Source: Streblospio benedicti (Eukaryota > Annelida > Polychaeta > Spionida > Spionidae). Taken from it: 64,000 bases of DNA. The DNA is taken from positions 42,824,395 to 42,888,394 of the forward strand of contig CM032662.1 in NCBI GenBank assembly GCA_019095985.1. Reading direction: 5' to 3'. Every line of letters begins with the position of its first letter. Positions within the stretch are counted from its first letter, which is position 1. A program made the translations under genes and the position numbers. The notes beneath the pieces were generated by a model that was not told the origin of the DNA, made no database searches, and was given only the letters and a program-made list of their open reading frames with translations. Positions 57,223-64,000 of this stretch are shown here, piece by piece.

Positions 57223-57267
57223 TGCGACTTCACGCTGAAAGTGAGGAACATTATTTATTGTAAGTTC

Positions 57268-57306
57268 TGGTAGCCATCTTGAAAAAATGGCCGCCATCTT
57301 GAATTT
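57268..57306 (-). promoter_or_regulatory. YY1-type motifs upstream of the start
   Basis: Minus strand: TTCAAGATGGCGGCCATTTT then CAAGATGGCTACC. The first contains AAGATGGCGGC, the YY1/Pho consensus often found at or just after transcription starts. Similar GCCATCTTGAA words occur in introns (36265, 36407), so a promoter role is only suggested. Confidence 0.35.
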
Positions 57307-58587
57307 TTTGGTGACTCGCACATTTTACTGAAAGAGTGACCTCTAACCTAAGTTCACACCCCAAATTTGCTGCTTGTATCATCAAATGAACGATTCTAGC
57401 AAAACATCAGACTTATCTGCTCCACTATTATTATAGGTACAGTGACACTTCGCTATTGTGGACACGTGCGGAGGTTCAATTCACTAAGCAAATAAGGCAG
57501 GTGAGAGTGAAAATGTGTGCCTAAATGCAAGGTGTCATTATTTTTAGATTTCTACATGGCGTTGTGATACGTGTGAACGTACAGGTGTCAATAGAACCCG
57601 TGTTGTTTGAACCTATTTAGTGATTAGGTGTCTACGTGAGAAGGTTTTCATTTACTGCATGAACCATCTTTCATCTGAAAAGTTGGTCTCTCTGGAGACA
57701 TATATCTACAAAATTTGATAGATGATACCTTGCTGTGGCAAGATGTGCATAAAGATTGGAACATATGATACGCGTACAGTACTGTATTATGTGATCCCAC
57801 CTCCAAACTTGCTGAGGTACATGAAAAAAACATCAACATGCAATGACTCAAAATAAAAGATAATGACTTCTGGATGAGACACAAAGCATTTGGAATAGAG
57901 ATTATCTCGAACATATTTCCCCCTTTCAACTAACTTACAAAGAGCGGTATAGTGTTCATGTAATTTGAATTCATTGTCACATAAAAGCATAAAGATCTTT
58001 CTTATGCAGAGTTCCTATTGAATATAAAGGATGCAGATGAAGGATTACTAAGAAGTCAACTACACTGATAAACGTTTTTCCTCTTTGTGCAAAACATGCA
58101 TTTCTGTTCTGTATTTCAAATGCTTGAAATGTTGTAGTGTTTTGGTCACACCCTGATGTAATTATCCGCCTAGACATGATATTTAAATGATGCGCAAAAA
58201 TCAACAATATTAACAATAAGTGTCAGAACATGTGAAGGCACGAACTTTCAACAGATTAAGAAATAATATTCCTATTTGGAAGGTACCAAAATGAGCCAAA
58301 CAACTGTTATTATTCATATTGGCAACAGAAGAATAGAAGCCGTCCTTTTTAGTGCCGTGCCCATTTGACGAGGTTTTACTGTATACTGTGAAAATTAAGC
58401 CTCCTGTATAATGTTCCATATTTTTCTGTGAAAACAATATTAACATTAAAATCAACACGAGTCCGTTTTTTTGTTTAGAAGAAAAATCTAAAAATAAAAA
58501 TTCTATAAAATTTGCATTTATAACTAGTATATCTCGCTGTCATAAAGAGTACAATCTAAACCCGAATCACGATCTTAAATTGAAAAT

Positions 58588-58762
58588 GCAGTAGAACCTC
58601 CAATTTAGACCTCTTTTTTGAGACCACCTCTGTTATAAGACCGCTTTTCACTGCCCCAAACCTTCATAAAGCTATCACTACGAATCTCTGTATAGAAACC
58701 ACCTCTCTATTGAGACCACCTAAACTGGTCACAAAGGTGGTCCTAATAGAGAGGTTCTACTG
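58588..58762. repeat. Pogo-like MITE, well-kept copy
   Basis: TGCAGTAGAACCTCCAATTTAGACC to TAATAGAGAGGTTCTACTG. Confidence 0.8.
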
Positions 58763-60112
58763 ATTCTTTTGCTTTGCTACTGATTTAGCATTGAACTCGA
58801 TGTAGTTAATCTTGTTGTAAGTTGAGGATGATTTAGTTATCATGGCCGACAGGGGGTATTAAAACAAACTAGGTTCGGGCAATGAAAAACTCACTTCAAT
58901 TGGGAGTGGGGGAAGGGGGTGGGGAAGGGGGTCTTGAAAATCTACACGAAGTGCGGGCTTATAGGGGTGGTCCGTAAAATTCGTAGTATTTTTTGTGGAA
59001 GGGGTTAAATTTTACAAACGAATTTGGAGGGCGGGGGCAGAAAATCATAACAATGGTTTTCATAGTTCATAACCTCCACGGGACATAATAAGCATTACGT
59101 AGCCCCCTAAATATGTAGTTTTATACACATAAAACAATAATTATAACTAAGCTACGCGTTATACGTTGAAAATGAGTTCATCATCAGTTTATATCAAATT
59201 TAATATCAAACTCAAAATTATTTAATTGTCATAATTGGTTAACCCGTTGTACAGGTCATCAACTTTGCATCCGATCCATATACAGTGTAATCTAGCCATA
59301 CGCATACCTTAAAAGTATTTTTTATTCCAAAATATCCAACTGTATTGATGTTTCAAAACATTTTAGTGATTAGAAGTTTTAATAAGTCTACGAAAAAATG
59401 AAAGGTGCATTAAATGAAAATAATCCTATTGTCGAAAGCTAGCGTGATAATGTAAAAAAGTTTATATGTGTTATTATTAGTCAGTACTATATGTGCCCTC
59501 CACCCTTTCTCTATTCATGCCTCATTTAGAAATAACATTCATTATAGGCTATAACTTGTGTCAAAATATACCGTGGAAAATTGAAAAACGTTTTTGTTGC
59601 AACCGTCCTGTTAGTTTTAATATTTTAGTGGAATGAATCAAAATCACAAAAACAAATATAGCTAGAAATCTTTGAAAATAGTTTTAGTCATTGTTCTTGG
59701 TGATATTTTCAAATCCCAACAAAAAAGGTAAATATTTATGATGTCTAAAAAATTCCTTGTCACATATTCTGTGTAATAGTTTTAACGCCAAATATATAAG
59801 TGTTACTGTCAAAAATATTCTGTCATAATAAACAATTGAAGAAAATAATTAACTATTTAGCCTGCAAAACGATAACATAAAAATGTTGTAAAGATTCAGT
59901 TCAATATTCTGAAACTGTCTATACCTTAAATAGACCTACCTTGCTCCTTTTAGAAACAAGTTTGGAGTCAGAACGTCATGCTTGATGCAGATAAATGGGG
60001 AATAGTAGGAACACTGATGTGGAACATATCGTCAAAATGCGGGCAATGCACTTTTAAGCTAGGGTCATACGGAATTAACTTCAAATCAGTCATGATCTTA
60101 CAAAATGTACTG

Positions 60113-60262
60113 CTGGATCCAGGTTTTTGGAATGGGAGGGGAGGGGGTCGGGCACTTGAAGGATTTCATGAGTTTCGTATGTGCGATCAATGGGGGATAT
60201 GTCAACACCCCTTGAAAAGAAGTATTTTGGTGGGAAAGGATGGTGCTTGGGAGGAGAGGGGT
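60113..60262. repeat. GGCAGATCCAGG family copy
   Basis: CTGGATCCAGGTTTTTGGAATGGG, then GGCACTTGAAGGATTTCATGAGTTTCGTATGTGCGATCAATGG and AAGTATTTTGGTGGGAAA: clearest view of the left two-thirds of the family. Confidence 0.65.
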
Positions 60263-61121
60263 TAATATGTATGTTATTTGCATCTTTATATTCAAGTATT
60301 TGTAAATATAATAGACGACTCTATATTAGCCCGTGGGAGTGGGTCATATTGAATAGTAAATTATAACTGTAATTTGTTTTATGTTGTAAACTGTAGATCT
60401 ATATGGCATTGGCAATTAAAAAAACAACAACAAATAATTAATCATTGAAATTCGGCGATGGGCATTCTGGACAGTCTAACTTTATATTACAATATGAATG
60501 AGTGGTCTAAATATTCGAACGTAGTTACGCCATTCTTTAATTGATATTTAATGCAGACAAGCGTGAAGAAAGACTTTTTTTACAAGGAAAAGAAATTTCA
60601 ATATACATGTCCAACGGTAATATACACAGGTCACAATGTGTTTTACTAAAATGACACTATTTTGAGCTTCTTTTCTCACAACTGCTTATAAAAACAGTTA
60701 CAACTGTGTCTTCTCACAACGCACCCCGGCAGCCGATCCTCTTGTTTGCATTGTGACTTTCAATGAACCAGATAAGTTTGCCGAAATCGTTGCTTTGCTG
60801 GTCCTAGTTTTAATAGTGGCGATGTGAATAATATATTTACACCTCAAGCAAATAGACTATCCGTTTGAAGCTTTATATAAAACAGATGAAATCCTTATAT
60901 ATAATGCCAGCTTCTCAAGAAACGTATATAAAACTATAATACCTGCTTTAGTTCATGCAAAAAAAGAAAAGAAAAAACAATAACAAAAAACAATTTCAAT
61001 TCTTGAAAAATAAGTGTCCGTGGACATTAGCAAAATCAATTTCAAATCCCCTTGTAGCTTTTCAGTATGTCTTTACTTTGCAGACTCATGCATTTTTGTG
61101 TGAACTTTCATAGTCACCGAT

Positions 61122-61160
61122 TCATGAGTTTTTGGTCCCATCTGGCAGTTTAATAGTAAC
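61122..61160 (-). CDS. ALDH1-like terminal exon
   Basis: Phase 0, 12 codons plus TGA after [19 protein letters not shown] is the typical ALDH1 ending. Confidence 0.9.
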   Translation of the reverse strand, partial: VTIKLPDGTKNS

Positions 61161-64000
61161 CTGAAAATAAACAAGACATGCTATGAACAAAAAAATACTT
61201 ATTCATTTCAATGGACGTACAGGTTGGAAACTGACAGTAGAATTAATCAACCCACTGCTCCCATTAAGAACACCGTGATAAACAGACAACATCTATCATA
61301 TATATGTATGTGGACTTGCATATTGAGACTACAATTTGAGGCTAGTACTAACAGAGGTTCTACTGTATAAATGTAGCCCCTGACCACCCATCCCATCCCT
61401 ACATACACCGTTTTGATCCCGACAGTAGACCTAATCAGCCCAATGGTCCCATTAAGACCACCCCATTAAACAGAAAACCAATGAAATAAGAACTAGTAGA
61501 GATTTTCTACTATATAATACAGTTAAACCTCCAATTAAGACCACCTCTCCACTGAGACCTTTTCTATAATAGGACCACTTTTTACGATAACAAACCTGCA
61601 TAAAGCTACCAAAATGAACCTTTTTATGGAGACCACCTCTCTATTGAGACAAGCTAACACAGGCTCCAAAAATGGTCCTAATAGAGAGGTTCCTAATTCT
61701 CCCTCCCCACCCGGGCACTTACCGTTTTGACCTGTGTGTAGTTGGCGAGCCCGTACTCTCCCAGCTCGCGCCCAACGCCCGACATCTTGTAGCCGCCGAA
61801 TGGCGCCGCGGCGTCCCACACGTTATAGCTGTTCACCCTGGAGAAAATAACGCAAGCAGGAAGTTTTCAACCTGCCTTCACAACAGCGAGGTTGTAAATT
61901 TCCAACATGTCTTCACAAGTCAAAATGTTGTTCAACATGAAATTGTTTACACAGCAGGCAGTAGATGGCTGTCAAAGTCTAGCCAGCGAATAGCTAGACA
62001 AGGTAAAAAACTAACATACAATTTTAAAATGAAATATTTTGGTGGGAAAAGTGAGGTGGGCATATCTCCAGCCCTGTCCATGAATCAAATCACCACATGA
62101 TGCTCATTTTTATGCCCCGTCTCCCTGACTCACCACAAAAAATGCCCGTTTTAATGCCCCGACTCACCACACTGTGCCCGCCTTGATGCCGTTACTGAGG
62201 TAGAGCGCCCGGTCGAGGTCGCGGGTCATGACGGCGGCTGCCAGACCATACATGCTGGCGTTGGCGCGCTCGATCACCTCATCCAGATGCCGGAACTTGA
62301 TGATCTGCATCACCGGCCCAAAGATCTGAAGACGAAGCTGTTTTATAAGGACATCTGAAGTACGATGTACAGTAGAATGTCTCTATTACGACCACCTCTC
62401 CATCTTTTATTTGGGACTAGTGTTAGGTTGACTCACTAAAGAGGTAGTCTCTGTACAGAGGTTCATTTTGGTAGCTTTATGATGGCTTGGGACCGTGAAA
62501 AGTGGTCTGACTATAGAGGTAGTCTCAATAGAGAGGTGGTCTTAAATGGAGGTTCTACTGTACAATGTAAGCTCCATTCCAAGCACAATCATGTGTAGAA
62601 AATGCTGATACAGCATGACACAGCAGTTACTCATTAGATTAGTCATTGCAGTCAGCTAGAACTAGTCAAAAGAAGCACGAAGCATCACATCTTAATGGAA
62701 AATGAGTCTCTTTGCAGAGGTTACCCATATGTCAAAAAATCTGAATCTGGCAAAGAAATGGGTAACCCATTGCCATATCAACATGCTACATATCAACAAT
62801 AGAAGTTTCAAGAGCACCTCCTCTTTTGCAATGCGCATCTCATCCGTGACGTCACTAAACACGGTTGGCTGGATGAAGTAGCCTTTGTCGCCGTGCCTCT
62901 CTCCGCCCGTACACAGCTTGGCGCCCTCGCCGGAGCCAGCCTTGATCAGGGCCATGATTTTGTCGAACTGCTCTTGGTCCACCTAAATTTAGACAAGAAT
63001 TTTTGTAAGTATCACTATTTAAAGCACAAGAATTCAAGCAGTTCGCATATTGTAGTACCATTTTTGCCACTAGGTGGCTACAAACAATTGAATTGTGGGT
63101 ATTTTAGACAAACATTTTATAGTCTGGATCATGAGCTCTTGCTACGCCATAGTCTCACAGGCTCTGGTTGATGGAGACTCACAGGTTTGTAGCCACATAG
63201 AACCGAAGATGGTACTACGATAGATTTATTATTTTTATAGGCGAAGTGGTGTATTGCCGCTTATTGCCCCCCCTTTTTCAAAAACAGGCATATATTTAAT
63301 CACACCACACTAGAACTGTTTTATTTTGGTTTGGTTTTTTTTTTTACCATTCCTTTTTTCAAAAACAGGCATGTTAATAAACTAGAACTGCTTTACATTT
63401 TGTCATTGTAAATACAGTATGTCTTGTCTGCGTCATCTTCAAGCATCGAAGCTACCAACTGTTAAACAATGTTTTATTCATATTTTTGTATATTATGTAC
63501 AGTTGTATACATAGATTATTGCCCATGACCCAATCTACAAAATATAAATACTGTGAACTATTTTATGAGCTAATATGTAGTATCATTCATAACTAATATA
63601 CAAAAGACTAAGCCATGGGGTCCCCGTGTCATCTCACTTGTGCTCCTTGCTCGTTGTCTGGATCAAACGGATCTCCCACAGTCCTCCTCCGTGCCCGCTC
63701 CACAGACCGATCCACAAACTCATCATACACCTGAAATATGGTGGCCATTTTGAACATATACGGCGGCCATCTTGAATGTTTATAAATGTTCTTCAATGTC
63801 ACATCAACTATTATATTTAATTACTCCAGACACACAGTGTAACTTAGCCAACAGATTAATACATTTTTCCAGGAAATGTATGTATCATCAAATCTTTACC
63901 GTTCTGAAACATAGTACTTGAGATACTGAAGAAATGTAACTCCAGTACTTACATTCTCTTCCACGAATATCCTGGAGCCGGCACAGCAGCATTGACCCAT
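61122..64000 (-). CDS. Class 1 aldehyde dehydrogenase (ALDH1-like), 3' six exons
   Basis: Oxidises aldehydes with NAD(P)+; ALDH1A relatives make retinoic acid, but substrate cannot be told here. Six exons, all phases consistent, give the last 205 residues of a protein usually about 500 long: 63953-64000 ([15 protein letters not shown], the catalytic Cys segment), 63638-63730 ([20 protein letters not shown]), 62818-62982 ([16 protein letters not shown] to RIAKEE), 62168-62325 ([18 protein letters not shown]; the E-E|IFGP cofactor-binding Glu spans the junction), 61723-61837 ([19 protein letters not shown]) and 61122-61160 ([12 protein letters not shown], stop). The conserved C-terminus matches cytosolic ALDH1. 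The 5' part lies beyond the right edge. Confidence 0.93.
61250..61510. repeat. Two truncated tandem pogo-like MITE fragments
   Basis: CAACCCACTGCTCCCATTAAGAACACC...AACAGAGGTTCTACTGTA (61250-61370) is followed by a related AATCAGCCCAATGGTCCCATTAAGACCACC (61430-61475). Partial duplication of the same sequence. Confidence 0.5.
61518..61692. repeat. Pogo-like MITE copy
   Basis: TACAGTTAAACCTCCAATTAAGACCACC to TCCTAATAGAGAGGTTCC; 31 bases from the ALDH penultimate exon. Confidence 0.75.
61723..61837 (-). CDS. ALDH1-like penultimate exon
   Basis: Phase 2 to 0; [21 protein letters not shown], then [18 protein letters not shown]. Confidence 0.92.
62024..62075. repeat. GGCAGATCCAGG family, short fragment
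   Basis: AAAATGAAATATTTTGGTGGGAAAAGTGAGGTGGGC, the family middle only. Confidence 0.4.
62168..62325 (-). CDS. ALDH1-like exon
   Basis: Phase 0 to 2; [20 protein letters not shown], then [20 protein letters not shown] and IKAGTVW. Confidence 0.93.
62368..62562. repeat. Pogo-like MITE, well-kept copy
   Basis: TACAGTAGAATGTCTCTATTACGACC to AAATGGAGGTTCTACTGTA; 42 bases from the ALDH exon at 62325. Confidence 0.8.
62818..62982 (-). CDS. ALDH1-like exon
   Basis: Phase 0-0, 55 codons; [20 protein letters not shown], then [10 protein letters not shown]. Confidence 0.93.
63638..63730 (-). CDS. ALDH1-like exon
   Basis: Phase 0-0, 31 codons; [20 protein letters not shown], then [11 protein letters not shown]. 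Donor ACAA|GTGAG. Confidence 0.93.
63953..64000 (-). CDS. ALDH1-like catalytic-Cys exon (partial)
   Basis: [16 protein letters not shown] up to the window edge; the three-Cys run includes the nucleophile of ALDH1 enzymes. Confidence 0.92.

Larger units (their letters stand above)
57307..61121. other. Intergenic spacer between the ALDH 3' end and the EGF/SEA gene 5' end
   Basis: AT-rich. It holds a pogo-like MITE (58588-58762) and a palindromic repeat (60113-60262). No exon recognised on either strand; a first non-coding exon and promoter for the minus-strand gene are expected near its left end. Confidence 0.5.

Noticed and set aside
55956-56705. Plus-strand frames inside intron 1 as a nested gene
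   Set aside because: No domain, no start context and no splice support; AT-rich surroundings suggest chance or old repeat.
61535-61819. 94-codon minus frame (MGRRGAIRR...) over the ALDH penultimate exon
   Set aside because: Wrong frame; the exon in phase 2 reads [20 protein letters not shown], matching ALDH1.

Overview
The window is animal genomic DNA: AT-rich, intron-rich and repeat-dense, with GT-AG splice sites, a secreted/membrane EGF protein, a MEGF-type receptor and a class 1 aldehyde dehydrogenase. Penelope-like elements, tRNA-derived SINEs, CR1/L2-like LINE tails and many short inverted-repeat elements fit a marine invertebrate (mollusc, brachiopod, annelid or hemichordate). I cannot narrow it further from sequence alone. 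One 100-base N gap lies at 11960-12059.

Layout. 1-1600: two halves, in opposite orientations, of a broken multicopy PIN/FEN1-like plus CXC gene. 2218-5167: two copies of a palindromic element around one orphan first exon (2983-3204, minus) of a secreted PAN/apple-like protein. 5170-11960: no gene recognised, only repeats. 12060-12894 (plus): the 3' exon of a MEGF/SREC-like receptor, cut by the gap. 15374-57222 (minus): one very large gene. 61122-64000 (minus): the 3' six exons of an ALDH1-type aldehyde dehydrogenase that runs off the right edge.

The large gene was assembled by hand from 49 exons. Every exon junction agrees in phase and the CDS sums to 5,979 nt (1,992 residues plus stop). The order is: signal peptide; about 370 unassigned residues; an EB-like Cys-rich module; an F5/8-type (fucolectin/FTP) lectin domain that appears split by a 391-residue cassette of nine phase 1-1 exons; a second EB-like module; about 15 calcium-binding-type EGF modules; a SEA domain; a last EGF; one transmembrane helix; and a short Trp/Tyr-rich cytoplasmic tail. 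It is best described as an adhesive or lectin-like type I membrane protein of unknown function.

The most unusual signals are these: (1) several exons of this gene (23, 26, 37, 43, 48) are shadowed in neighbouring introns by partial copies of one exon edge together with its splice site ('exon-edge echoes'), in two cases as tandem arrays; (2) the lectin domain split by a symmetric exon cassette; (3) a stop codon lying inside the consensus donor of the transmembrane exon, giving two possible tails; (4) palindromic elements whose two arms have changed in step; (5) a Penelope-like insertion into a SINE with an exact 14-bp target duplication. About 15 copies of a pogo-like CAGTAGAACCTC MITE and about 18 copies of a GGCAGATCCAGG palindromic repeat fill the introns and spacers.
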